From JAJYIW01 sp036787065 (GTDB lineage: Bacteria > Chloroflexota > Anaerolineae > Anaerolineales > Anaerolineaceae): a DNA stretch of 49,872 nucleotides. Positions 25,662 through 33,736 of the stretch are shown here, in pieces. The stretch lies in NCBI GenBank assembly GCA_036787065.1, contig DAIQPZ010000003.1, forward strand, positions 1 to 49,872. Direction: 5' to 3'. Every line of letters starts with the position of its first letter. Positions within the stretch are counted from its first letter, which is position 1. The translations under genes and the position numbers were made by a program. The notes beneath the pieces are model-generated. The model was not told the origin of the DNA. It ran no database searches and saw nothing but the letters and a program-made list of their open reading frames with translations.

Positions 25662-26429
25662 TCAGGCGGCAAATCGTTGTACATTATCGTTTTCAGACCA
25701 TTCCCCACGCTGTATTTTTAACAGGGCATCTTCAATCTGCGGGAGGGTCTCGCGATAATCGAGCTCAAGGATGGGCTCGTGGGTGATAAATGGCAGGATG
25801 GTCTTGCCGGCCATCAGGCTATGCTCGAGGATGGCGGCCGGGCGGATTATATCTACGTAACCATTCTGCCAGTAAATCTGAGGCAGGCTCTGGCGCGGCA
25901 TGCAGTAAGGCTCAGCCACCCCTTCGACTCCCAACAACGGTTGGAGGGTGCCATGCTCGATCCGCCACATTTTATAGGGTGTTTGGTCAGGCACGCTCAC
26001 CGATCGCAGCGCATCTGCCTCAGGATGATCGAGCATCAATTGGATTGCCTGGTCAATAATCTCGACCCTCCGGACGGGTCCGGTTGGGCGCAGGTGAACC
26101 ACTATTTCGCAGGTATAACCCACCTGATCGCGCAGCCAGGTGAGGGCATGTTTAAAAACGTCCAGGTCCAGTGATTGGTCTTGAGCAAATTCAGACGGGC
26201 GCAGAAATGGCACCTCGGCGCCATATTGGCGTGAGACGGCTGCAATTTCTTCATCGTCGGTCGAAACGATCGTGCGGGTGATCCAGCGGGATGCCAGCGC
26301 CTGTTCAATAGAATAGGCGATCAAGGGTTTACCTGCTACTGTAATCAAATTCTTACGCGGGATGCCTTTCGAGCCACCCCGGGCAGGGATCAGGGCTAAT
26401 ACTTCAGGGCGCGAATGGGTTGTGTTCAT
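25662..26429 (-). CDS. CMP-nonulosonic acid synthetase (NeuA/LegF-type cytidylyltransferase)
   Basis: 255 residues. Canonical CTP loop P-A-R-G-G-S-K-G-I-P-R-K-N (15-27), G-K-P-L-I-A-Y-S-I, S-T-D-D-E-E-I-A, L-R-P-T-G-P-V-R-R in place of L-Q-P-T-S-P-L-R, and a final L-D-Y-R-E-T segment that lacks the usual D-I-D-x-x-x-D. It should form the CMP-activated sugar from CTP and the NeuB product. The start codon overlaps the stop of the Gfo/Idh/MocA gene upstream (ATGA), showing translational coupling. With NeuB, the TIM-barrel enzyme and the oxidoreductase it forms a four-gene module. Confidence 0.87.
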   Translation of the reverse strand: MNTTHSRPEVLALIPARGGSKGIPRKNLITVAGKPLIAYSIEQALASRWITRTIVSTDDEEIAAVSRQYGAEVPFLRPSEFAQDQSLDLDVFKHALTWLRDQVGYTCEIVVHLRPTGPVRRVEIIDQAIQLMLDHPEADALRSVSVPDQTPYKMWRIEHGTLQPLLGVEGVAEPYCMPRQSLPQIYWQNGYVDIIRPAAILEHSLMAGKTILPFITHEPILELDYRETLPQIEDALLKIQRGEWSENDNVQRFAA

Positions 26430-27463
26430 TTCAGATTAACCACCCTACCGGTTTCCATCGACTCGCGAGCCGCCAGGGCCATGCGCAGGCTTTGTAGGCC
26501 ATCATGCAGATTAACCAATGGTTGTGCTTCACCGCGGATGCAAGCCATGAAATGGTTGAGTTCATCTACGAAAAGTTGGTTGCGTTGGAAGTCGGTGAAA
26601 AGGGCTTCTTCTACCAACTTACCTTGCTCATCGTAGCAGCGGGCCGCCAAACCAGCCAGGTCGACCACGATCTTGCCTTTGTCCCCGATAACCTGCAAGC
26701 CGCGGGTGGGGGGACGTTGGATGTAGTCCTGGTGCAGGTGGACCGGTATTTTTTGTCCGTCGATGTTAAATTCCATGAGCGTACTGGCGATGTCTTCGAC
26801 GTCAATCTCCAGGCTGCTTAAGTGACCGCCCATGCAAAATACCCGGTGCGGCAGTCCAAAGAACCAGTACAGATAATCGAGCTCATGGATCTGGGTAAGG
26901 ATTACACCTCCACCCAGGACGCGGCGGGAGGCGTACATCTGGCGGTAATCTTCGTATGTGTGCCAGCCGGGTAAATATTCACCTACTTCAGCCAACCCAG
27001 CTACAATTTTCCCTATTTTACCGGTGTTAAGCCAGGCGCGCGCAGTTTTTATGCAAGGGTGAAAACGCATCTGGTAAGCCACATAGGCAACCAGGTGGTT
27101 TCGTTCGACCAACCTGGCCAGTTCATCTATCCCGTCTAAATTGTGAGAGATGGGTTTTTCAATAAAAAGATGGCAGCCAGCCTTGGCTGCCTGTATGGCA
27201 ACTGGGATGTGCAAGCTGCTGGGGTTACAGATGAAAACTGCTTGAGGCTGCATCGCCAGCGCAGCCTCCAGGTCATCGAAGGTCTGGATGGCGTATTTGT
27301 TGTTCAAATCGCTGCCAGTTTCCACCTGGAGCGTATCGGTCAGGGTGATCGATTGTTTGCGGGTGCGATAAGCCGAGAGGTTTAATTGCTCACCAAAAAG
27401 AGCCCTTAAATTGCGCACGTGGCGCTGGCCGATTCCTCCCAGACCTACCATCAACACATTCAT
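26426..27463 (-). CDS. Gfo/Idh/MocA family oxidoreductase (PtmF-like)
   Basis: 345 residues. N-terminal Rossmann G-L-G-G-I-G (7-12), the family E-K-P motif at 102-104 and an M-R-F-H-P segment near 152-156 leading into the C-terminal beta-sheet domain. Enzymes of this type oxidise or reduce a sugar, sugar phosphate or nucleotide sugar with NAD(P). The start overlaps the stop of the TIM-barrel gene (ATGA) and its own stop overlaps the start of the cytidylyltransferase. A related gene (ptmF) belongs to some legionaminic acid loci; equivalence here is inferred from context only. Confidence 0.82.
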   Translation of the reverse strand: MNVLMVGLGGIGQRHVRNLRALFGEQLNLSAYRTRKQSITLTDTLQVETGSDLNNKYAIQTFDDLEAALAMQPQAVFICNPSSLHIPVAIQAAKAGCHLFIEKPISHNLDGIDELARLVERNHLVAYVAYQMRFHPCIKTARAWLNTGKIGKIVAGLAEVGEYLPGWHTYEDYRQMYASRRVLGGGVILTQIHELDYLYWFFGLPHRVFCMGGHLSSLEIDVEDIASTLMEFNIDGQKIPVHLHQDYIQRPPTRGLQVIGDKGKIVVDLAGLAARCYDEQGKLVEEALFTDFQRNQLFVDELNHFMACIRGEAQPLVNLHDGLQSLRMALAARESMETGRVVNLK

Positions 27464-28323
27464 TGTGCGGCTTTTCGGGGCCCAGTGGGGCGCTCAGAAA
27501 CAGGGGATTGCAAGCGTGTGGCTACAAAATGGGTGTGACGGCGGGCAATCCCGAGGTAATCGTGGCCAAACGCGGTTTGTAGAATGACCGGGTGGGTATA
27601 TCCGGCTCTGCGCACCACCTGGAAAAAACCATCGAAGTCAGCGTCCCCTTCACCAAGCAGCACAGTCGAGCCACCGAGTTTTCGATCTTTGACATGAATG
27701 CCGACCAGGTAAGGCGCCAGGATGCTGGCGTCCGCGGTGATATCGTGTCCCTGGGCAGCATTATTACCCGTGTCATAATAAACCCCTAACCGTGAGCTGC
27801 CCCCCTCTTTGACCAGGGCAAGGTAATCGGGCGCGAGCATCTCGGTTTCCAGGCCGAGAATAACCCCTTCCTCTTCGGCAATTTTCAACGGCTCGCGCAG
27901 GGATTCCAACAGCTGATCCTTTTCGGCAGGTGTGCGGATTTCACAAATTTCCAGCACCGGCACCAGGATGGTGCGAACGCCAACCTGGGCAGTGTTGCGA
28001 ATGAGTTGGTTCAGCACACGGATGCTTTCCTTCCGCTCCATTTCACTGACCCTAAAAAACGGATGGGGCATGAAATAATCGGCGCAGCAGGTCAACACGC
28101 GCGTACCACTGGCTGCCACCTGTTTCTTGATCGCCTGGATGCCTTCTTCACCCCAGATCGGATTTTTATCATAGTTGTCAGCCTCAAACAGCCACTCGAT
28201 CAGGTCGATCTGGCACTGGCGCGCATTTTCAAATTCCTGCTGCCAGGAATTCCATGGAAATGCCTGGAGGCGAAAAGTCGCCGGCGGTGATAACCGGCCT
28301 TGCATAATGCCGATTGGATTCAT
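27460..28323 (-). CDS. Xylose-isomerase-like TIM-barrel sugar (phosphate) isomerase/epimerase
   Basis: 287 residues. Typical AP-endonuclease-2/xylose-isomerase-like fold: M-Q-G-R-L-S-P at the first strand, I-E-W-L-F-E, then metal ligands suggested by G-L-E-T-E-M (second E), Y-D-T-G-N-N (D and N), H-V-K-D-R and E-G-D-A-D-F. The family isomerises or epimerises sugars and sugar phosphates. It starts 5 bases after the stop of neuB and overlaps the next gene by 4 bases, so it probably prepares or modifies the sugar used by the adjacent synthase. Confidence 0.78.
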   Translation of the reverse strand: MNPIGIMQGRLSPPATFRLQAFPWNSWQQEFENARQCQIDLIEWLFEADNYDKNPIWGEEGIQAIKKQVAASGTRVLTCCADYFMPHPFFRVSEMERKESIRVLNQLIRNTAQVGVRTILVPVLEICEIRTPAEKDQLLESLREPLKIAEEEGVILGLETEMLAPDYLALVKEGGSSRLGVYYDTGNNAAQGHDITADASILAPYLVGIHVKDRKLGGSTVLLGEGDADFDGFFQVVRRAGYTHPVILQTAFGHDYLGIARRHTHFVATRLQSPVSERPTGPRKAAQ

Positions 28324-28328
28324 CCGGT

Positions 28329-29198
28329 TTATCCTTTTACCCGGCGAAGTTTCTGCAAGATCGGGATCTCGCTTGAATAAACTTGCTTTACCCCATCCCC
28401 CATAGCGGTTTCAACGGCGCGCAGGTCTTTTACCAGCCTGGCAAACCCCTGCGGTTCCACCGAAGCGGCCTGGTCGCTGCCCCACATCGCCCGATCGAGG
28501 GTGATATGGCGTTCGATAAAGCACGCACCGAGCACCGCGGAGGCCAGGGAGGTATACAGCCCCACTTCATGGCCTGAATAACCGATAGGGATATCGTAGC
28601 GCTTGGCCAGGGCAGGGATGACCTTTAGGTTTAATTCTTCGACTTTAGAAGGATAGGTGCTGGTGCAGTGCAGAAGGATCAGGTCTTCTTTACCCATTAT
28701 TTCAACCGCGTGATCGATTTCTTCCAGCGTGCTCATCCCGGTAGAAAGGATAAGGGGTTTGCCTTTCGTGCGGTGATATCTCAGCAGCCGGTCATCGGTA
28801 AGGCTGGGAGAGGCGATTTTGAAACAGGCCGGCTTGAACTGATCGATAAAATCGACCGAGGCTTCGTCCCAGCAAGAAGCGAACCAGAGCATGCCGTTCT
28901 GACGGCAGTGCTGGTCGATCTCGGCGAATTGTGCCTGATTAAACTCCAGGCCGCGTTTCAAATCACCGTTGGTTGGCCCAAATGGATTTTCACGGGGGCG
29001 GGACAGTTCGTCGGCTGAATAGACGACCTCAATCGTGCGTTTTTGAAATTTAACCGCATCACAGCCCGCCATGGCGGCAGCGTCCACTAACTTTTTGGCT
29101 AGTTCCACATCCCCATTGTGGTTGATGCCAATTTCAGCCACCACGAAACTTGGCTGTCCAGGCCCGACCCACCGCAGCCCAATTTTTACCGGTTGCAT
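28329..29198 (-). CDS. Short NeuB-family nonulosonic acid synthase without SAF domain
   Basis: 289 residues. All NeuB TIM-barrel motifs are present: A-E-I-G-I-N-H-N-G-D (21-30), K-F-Q-K (50-53), L-S-T-G-M-S-T-L-E-E-I (151-161), L-L-H-C-T-S-T-Y-P (175-183), G-Y-S-G-H-E (206-211) and I-E-R-H-I-T-L-D (228-235). The usual H/R-G-P-D-H is changed to M-W-G-S-D-Q-A-A-S. The C-terminal SAF (antifreeze-like) domain of about 55 residues found in NeuB, LegI and PseI is missing; the protein ends cleanly, so this is a short subfamily rather than a frameshift. It should condense phosphoenolpyruvate with a hexosamine, hexose or its phosphate. RBS AGGAGA precedes the ATG; first gene of a four-gene module. Confidence 0.85.
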   Translation of the reverse strand: MQPVKIGLRWVGPGQPSFVVAEIGINHNGDVELAKKLVDAAAMAGCDAVKFQKRTIEVVYSADELSRPRENPFGPTNGDLKRGLEFNQAQFAEIDQHCRQNGMLWFASCWDEASVDFIDQFKPACFKIASPSLTDDRLLRYHRTKGKPLILSTGMSTLEEIDHAVEIMGKEDLILLHCTSTYPSKVEELNLKVIPALAKRYDIPIGYSGHEVGLYTSLASAVLGACFIERHITLDRAMWGSDQAASVEPQGFARLVKDLRAVETAMGDGVKQVYSSEIPILQKLRRVKG

Positions 29199-29333
29199 TA
29201 TTCTATCTCCTAATCAAAAACTAAAAAAGTATCTCCTCAACTTTGGGGTGGAAGTTACAAAAAAAGGGCTTATGCGTTCCAATTGTACTGCAAAATAGGA
29301 TGGTAAGCCGAAGATGACAATTCTATAATAATT

Positions 29334-30320
29334 TCAAGCGTTTATTATCCAATACAGGCGGTTGTACAGTCCCTGGGCCAGGCGGTGGATCAAGGGGTTG
29401 CGATATATGCGCTGCACCAGGCTGGATTGGAAATTTACCCTGGCGACCGAGAAGCTGCCAAGACCCATGCTGCGCGCCTTCGAGGCTATCGGATCGCCGA
29501 TTAAATTGCCCATCAATTGGGTGACGCGCTGGTTAGTGGATAATCTCAGGTAACCCAGCCGGTCTACCGCCAGATCCACCTCGCGCATCTTGCCCATCAA
29601 GCGACCGCTCCATTCATCGGGCAGGGCTTCCAGGATAGCCTGGCGGGGTGAAACAAATTGAGCGTGGTGGGCGGTAGCCAGACAGGTGACGCCTTTGTAC
29701 TTAATCTGGATATCTTCCAGGTTGGCGGTCTCTGCTATGTATTGGTCCCATTCGCGGCCAGAATCAACCACGTAATCATGTTCCCATTCTTCGGGGATGA
29801 GCCTTCCACGCACCACCTCAACCCCAGGCTGACTGAGGAACGCGTTGACCGAGGTCAGACCCTCCACGACCTGGGTGCGCAGGTAGATACCGGTAACCAT
29901 GCCCACCCTGGGATACGTATCGATAATTTCGAGGTGGGCTTCCAGCCACCCGGGGCAAAAGAGGATGTCATCGTCTGAATAGGCGACGATCTCGCCGGGG
30001 GCTGCGTTGAACATAATTTGGAATGCGCCGATCTTGCCAATATTGCGGCTGGAAAGCAGCAAATAATGAATTTTTCCGGCTTCGTTCAGCTCCTGTAAAT
30101 AGTTAACCACTTCTGGGCAGCTCCCGTTGTCAAATACGAGCAGGTCATACGGCAAGTGGGTGTTCGCTATCAGGCTTTCGAGGCTCAGGCGCAGCACGTC
30201 GAAACGGTGGCTGAAGTATCCCGTGAAATTGGGGATGTGGGTCAGCATGGCTATCGTCACCCGGGCTGGGTGGTAATCGGTGACCTGGTGACGTGAGGGA
30301 TTCATTCCAACTCTTGGCAT
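29334..30320 (-). CDS. Family 2 glycosyltransferase (GT-A)
   Basis: 328 residues. GT2 features: V-T-I-A-M-L-T-H-I near 21-29, L-L-V-F-D-N-G-S near 60-67 and the metal-binding S-D-D-D (115-118); M-V-T-G-I-Y-L-R follows the catalytic site. RBS GGAGATTGT precedes the ATG at 30320. 135 bases separate its stop from the next gene (short neuB), with no clear terminator or consensus promoter, so a transcript boundary there is possible but not proven. Likely adds a sugar to the lipid-linked glycan in the cytoplasm. Confidence 0.8.
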   Translation of the reverse strand: MPRVGMNPSRHQVTDYHPARVTIAMLTHIPNFTGYFSHRFDVLRLSLESLIANTHLPYDLLVFDNGSCPEVVNYLQELNEAGKIHYLLLSSRNIGKIGAFQIMFNAAPGEIVAYSDDDILFCPGWLEAHLEIIDTYPRVGMVTGIYLRTQVVEGLTSVNAFLSQPGVEVVRGRLIPEEWEHDYVVDSGREWDQYIAETANLEDIQIKYKGVTCLATAHHAQFVSPRQAILEALPDEWSGRLMGKMREVDLAVDRLGYLRLSTNQRVTQLMGNLIGDPIASKARSMGLGSFSVARVNFQSSLVQRIYRNPLIHRLAQGLYNRLYWIINA

Positions 30321-30349
30321 ACAATCTCCATGGCGTTGAGCCTAAAAAA

Positions 30350-31288
30350 TTATGAGGGTCTGCTTTTGCGGGACAGCTTCCAGGCGAGCCAGCCGCGGTA
30401 TTCTTGGAAAGCCTGCTTTGGATGGAAGATTGTGAAGGATACCTGCCCCAGAGCCAGTGATTTCAAGCTGATTAAGGGGAATATTTCGACTTCGCGCAAG
30501 ACTTTCTTCAGGGTCAGCGTTGGTGAAACCACATGGCTCTTTTTTAGTTGGCGGTTGGCATCCAGCAGGCTGAAGATCGCCCGCCTTCCACCTGCCAGGG
30601 CAGTGTTTTGGTTAGATTCCGGCAGGTGATAATGGGGTTTCCCACCAGGCAAGTGGCTGTAATCGTGATCCTGGTGAATGGCGATGATGGACTGGGTGGC
30701 ATCGATCACCCACCAACCCTGGCGGCGTGCGTAATAAATCATCCAGTTATCCCAACCGGCTCGCCCCACGGCGAACGGTGGCAGCTCGGTGAAGCAACTG
30801 CGTGGAAAGAGGAAGTAGTCACTACCTGCCGGCTGGTGCAGGCGGCCATTTTGGGCCACTCGTTGCTCCAGGACCTTATCCCATTCCGGGCCGAAGGCTA
30901 AAGGCTCTTGGACGGCCAGATCCCAGCGCTGGCCAACCACCAGGAATTGGCGCGCCTGTGCCATGGATTGATGTGCTGCTTCCAGAAAATCGGGCAGCAG
31001 CATCACATCGGCATTGACGTAAGCCAATACCGGACTCTGGCTGGCTTCCCGCGCAAGGCTGAAGATCGAATTAATCAATGGGGTGCCTTTTTCATTACTG
31101 GCGCACTGAGTCAGGTGGGGTAGGTTGAGTTCTTGCGCCAGCTCAGCCATGCCAGCCTCGCGGCCGATCAGGACGACCTGTACGTCCGCTCCCAGGGCAC
31201 GCCAGGATTGGATCGCATTGCGCTGGATCAGGTTGATATGCGGGTTTGTAAATGGTTTTGGCGCCGTAAAGATGGTCAGAAAGGCCAT
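30350..31288 (-). CDS. GT-A-like glycosyltransferase family protein
   Basis: 312 residues, soluble. The start L-T-I-F-T-A-P-K-P-F, the core V-L-A-Y-V-N-A-D-V-M-L-L-P-D-F (88-102, with N-A-D in place of a DXD motif) and A-G-W-D-N-W-M-I-Y-Y near 195-204 match an uncharacterised GT-A-fold family also seen in eukaryotes and other bacteria. An NDP-sugar transferase is expected but no donor can be assigned. It starts 5 bases after the stop of the upstream methyltransferase and leads into another GT2 gene. Confidence 0.65.
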   Translation of the reverse strand: MAFLTIFTAPKPFTNPHINLIQRNAIQSWRALGADVQVVLIGREAGMAELAQELNLPHLTQCASNEKGTPLINSIFSLAREASQSPVLAYVNADVMLLPDFLEAAHQSMAQARQFLVVGQRWDLAVQEPLAFGPEWDKVLEQRVAQNGRLHQPAGSDYFLFPRSCFTELPPFAVGRAGWDNWMIYYARRQGWWVIDATQSIIAIHQDHDYSHLPGGKPHYHLPESNQNTALAGGRRAIFSLLDANRQLKKSHVVSPTLTLKKVLREVEIFPLISLKSLALGQVSFTIFHPKQAFQEYRGWLAWKLSRKSRPS

Positions 31289-31293
31289 TTGGG

Positions 31294-32187
31294 TTATCCT
31301 GCTTTCCAGGCTTGACCGGGGATCAGGCGCGTGAGCAGCTTCCGGTAAGCCAGCCCAACCTGGCGTTTGAGGTGGACACCCATTTCTGGCTCTGTGGTAT
31401 AGGGTGAGTTAGCCGGGTTGGCCATTGGGCGCGCCAGCAAGGTGAGATAAAGCGGGAGGACTATTGAGCGCGGCTGCCCGTGTTTAAAAAGGTGGACGAT
31501 CTGGAACCCGGCCCGCCGGACGGCCTGGGTTAATGTGGCCGGGCTAAAGGAGGTCAGATGCGCCACTTCAAAAGAATCATGGCAGTATAAATTGGGCACT
31601 TCCAGCACCAGCCAACCCTCAGGGCTCATCCAACGGGTGCGCAGCTCCACCAATGTGCCCACCGGGTCGGGCAGGTGTTCAAGCACGTGGATCAGGCTGA
31701 CCAGGTCGAACGCCTTTTCAAGTTCGCCTGGCAAATCAACCAGGGAGGGATATGCATTGATCCCGTGACTCTGGGCATAAGCGCGATGGACTTCGTCCAG
31801 TTCGACCCCGACTGTGCGGTTGTTATAGTGTGTTTTAAAGGTGTTGAGCAAGGTTCCGGTTGAACAGCCAATATCCAGATGGGCCTTGACTGTGCTCAGC
31901 CCCTGGCGGAGCGCAAGATCGACGAGATGGGTCGCGCGCTGAGCCTGGACCGATAAGTCAATTTGAGTGGGTTCTTTCGATTGATGATAAAGATCGCGGT
32001 AATTTTTAGCATAAAAAAGGTTCAACTGCTCTTCAGACATGCGTGGGGAAAGGTAGACCAACCCGCATGATTGGCACAGGCGATTAACAAGCTGGTATCC
32101 GTGCAGAATACGCTGGTCAAATAAGGACCTGTTGGCGCTCCCGCATAATGGGCAGGCAGTCACAGTTTGCTGAAGGATTATCGGCAT
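31294..32187 (-). CDS. Class I methyltransferase with N-terminal zinc-ribbon
   Basis: 297 residues. Four cysteines (C12, C15, C38, C41; C-P-L-C-G and C-Q-S-C-G) form a zinc-ribbon typical of sugar C- and O-methyltransferases of polysaccharide loci. SAM motif I is H-L-D-I-G-C-S-T-G-T-L-L (103-114); S-L-I-H-V-L-E-H-L-P-D-P and W-L-V-L-E-V-P-N follow, as in ubiE/Methyltransf_23-type enzymes. It probably methylates a sugar residue or nucleotide sugar. TATAAT sits 6 bases before the ATG, so it may head its own leaderless transcript. Confidence 0.82.
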   Translation of the reverse strand: MPIILQQTVTACPLCGSANRSLFDQRILHGYQLVNRLCQSCGLVYLSPRMSEEQLNLFYAKNYRDLYHQSKEPTQIDLSVQAQRATHLVDLALRQGLSTVKAHLDIGCSTGTLLNTFKTHYNNRTVGVELDEVHRAYAQSHGINAYPSLVDLPGELEKAFDLVSLIHVLEHLPDPVGTLVELRTRWMSPEGWLVLEVPNLYCHDSFEVAHLTSFSPATLTQAVRRAGFQIVHLFKHGQPRSIVLPLYLTLLARPMANPANSPYTTEPEMGVHLKRQVGLAYRKLLTRLIPGQAWKAG

Positions 32188-32193
32188 GGCAAA

Positions 32194-32199
32194 ATTATA
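32194..32199 (-). promoter_or_regulatory. -10 box TATAAT 6 bases before the start codon
   Basis: The minus strand reads TATAAT-TTTGCC-ATG; there is no Shine-Dalgarno between. Just upstream, CATCGCC (32201-32207) and GGCGATG (32214-32220) form an inverted repeat around a 6-base loop in the -35 region, where a regulator or a terminator of the preceding transcript could act. Confidence 0.5.
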
Positions 32200-32259
32200 A
32201 CATCGCCTAATGTGGCGATGACATCCCTTCTTTTAACGACCGGAATCAGCCACGATGGG

Positions 32260-33060
32260 TCATTCTTTCAAATGTTTGTGATGGACGGTGGCATTGATCT
32301 GGCTCAGTTCAGGTTGGCTTTCGACCAGTGCCAATACCTCAAGCCAGGAGAAATCGATGCGGGGGCTAAAATGAGCCGTGATGCGCCGCAGCATGGCCAG
32401 GTCTTCGGCGGTGTCTACAGTCCAACGCAAGCTGCCGTAATCGGGGATGTGGTCAACCACCAGAATGTGGAAACGACCTTCCTGGTCGTAGAAATACGGC
32501 ATAACATGCTCTCGTTCAAACGGTTCTACAGCCTCTATCCAGGCTCGCTCCAATGCCTGGAAAGTGACGATTTCGATATCCAGGCCAATCGGGTAAGTGC
32601 GCTTCCAGGGTGGGGGCAGGCGGTCCGCTGCAAAGTCGACTCCAGCCTGAGTGAATTTGTCCACCAATTCATCGATCAGATCGGGGTCCATCAGGGGGCA
32701 GTCGGCGGTCAGCCGTACAATTGTATTAGCCTGGACCGCCGCGGCTGACTCATAATACCTGTCCAGTACATCCACCAGGCTGCCGCGGGTCACCGGGTAA
32801 CCATGCTGTCGGCAGAAATCTTGAATGGCATCATCCGACGGATCGGTGGTGGTAGCGACGACCACGCCATCTAACGATTTTGCCCGGCGGGCACGCTCTA
32901 CCACCCAGGCCAGCATCGGCAAGCCGTTGATATCCATCAATACCTTGCCCGGCAGACGGGAAGAGCTCATACGCGCCTGAATAATTGCGATGGTCTTGCC
33001 AGGCGACCGTCGTTTTGCTCCAATTTTACCGGTTTCAATATAAGGTTCTGGTTGAGTCAT
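32260..33060 (-). CDS. spsF: SpsF-like cytidylyltransferase family protein
   Basis: 266 residues. After a 22-residue basic leader the loop A-I-I-Q-A-R-M-S-S-S-R-L-P-G-K-V (25-40) is the SpsF/acylneuraminate cytidylyltransferase signature, followed by G-L-P-M-L-A-W-V-V-E-R-A, V-V-A-T-T-T-D-P-S-D-D and R-L-T-A-D-C-P-L-M-D-P (123-133). R-W-T-V-D-T-A-E-D-L-A near 219-229 is the conserved acidic end. SpsF proteins occur in spore-coat and nonulosonate glycan loci and are thought to activate a sugar acid or sugar phosphate. It lies in the same block as PseB and NeuB-SAF. No ribosome site is clear. Confidence 0.82.
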   Translation of the reverse strand: MTQPEPYIETGKIGAKRRSPGKTIAIIQARMSSSRLPGKVLMDINGLPMLAWVVERARRAKSLDGVVVATTTDPSDDAIQDFCRQHGYPVTRGSLVDVLDRYYESAAAVQANTIVRLTADCPLMDPDLIDELVDKFTQAGVDFAADRLPPPWKRTYPIGLDIEIVTFQALERAWIEAVEPFEREHVMPYFYDQEGRFHILVVDHIPDYGSLRWTVDTAEDLAMLRRITAHFSPRIDFSWLEVLALVESQPELSQINATVHHKHLKE

Positions 33061-33103
33061 ACAAACAAGTGATCTTTCTATATTGAGGATTCACAGACAC
33101 CCT

Positions 33104-33736
33104 TCAGGGCTTGATATATAAAACCGTATCGGATACGCCTTTGCTGGTCCACAAGCAGCGCCAGGTGTGGACGTCTGCCAGGAAGGTAGCCCATAGAGGG
33201 GTGGCGGGTCCTTGAGCCAGGCCGCGCGCGTAAGGTGCGATGGAGCGGCTGGGCAGGTAGCGGTGAGCGTCATCGATGACCAGTAGCCCACCCGGGCGCA
33301 GTTTGCTTAGCGTCGCCATGGCGCAGGAATCCCGGTAAATGCCATCTACCAGGACAAAATCCAGGCTTTCCTCAGCAAAATTGTCCGCCACGCTGGCATA
33401 ACCTGCCGGGTCTTCGCTACCCCGACCGGTGATCAGCCGGTGATCGACATTGGATATGCCCTGCGCTGCCAGTACTCGGCGGGTGCGTTCAAACCAGACA
33501 GGCGCATGTTCCACACTGGTCAGGGCTGTCACCCGCCGGGCAAACCATAAAGTGCTGCGCCCTGAACCAAATTCCAATCCCCGATCGATGGGTTTTAGCC
33601 ATGCGTCTAAAAATTTAATAGAAATGGGTGTCAGCCAGGGATCGTTCGGATGGGTAGACTGATACCAGCGGTCGCGGGTGCGGTCGATCAGGTAACGTAA
33701 TGTCCAGTGGCGGAAAGAGCGTGGGGAAGAAGTCAT
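33104..33736 (-). CDS. Class I methyltransferase-fold protein
   Basis: 210 residues. R-G-L-E-F-G-S-G-R-S-T-L-W-F-A (52-66) is a SAM-binding motif I variant (E-x-G-x-G), followed by L-T-S-V-E-H (acidic ribose ligand), L-D-F-V-L-V-D-G near 129-136 and P-G-G-L-L-V-I-D-D-A-H near 152-162. The last motif resembles O-methyltransferases that bind metal (D-D-x-H). Its start overlaps the end of the GT4 gene by 4 bases (ATGA). Probably a sugar or glycan O-methyltransferase; acceptor unknown. Confidence 0.7.
   Translation of the reverse strand: MTSSPRSFRHWTLRYLIDRTRDRWYQSTHPNDPWLTPISIKFLDAWLKPIDRGLEFGSGRSTLWFARRVTALTSVEHAPVWFERTRRVLAAQGISNVDHRLITGRGSEDPAGYASVADNFAEESLDFVLVDGIYRDSCAMATLSKLRPGGLLVIDDAHRYLPSRSIAPYARGLAQGPATPLWATFLADVHTWRCLWTSKGVSDTVLYIKP

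Noticed and set aside
29199..29333. Promoter search in the 135-base gap before the short neuB gene
   Set aside because: Several AT-rich hexamers occur but none gives an acceptable -35/-10 pair; only the ribosome site AGGAGA is supported.
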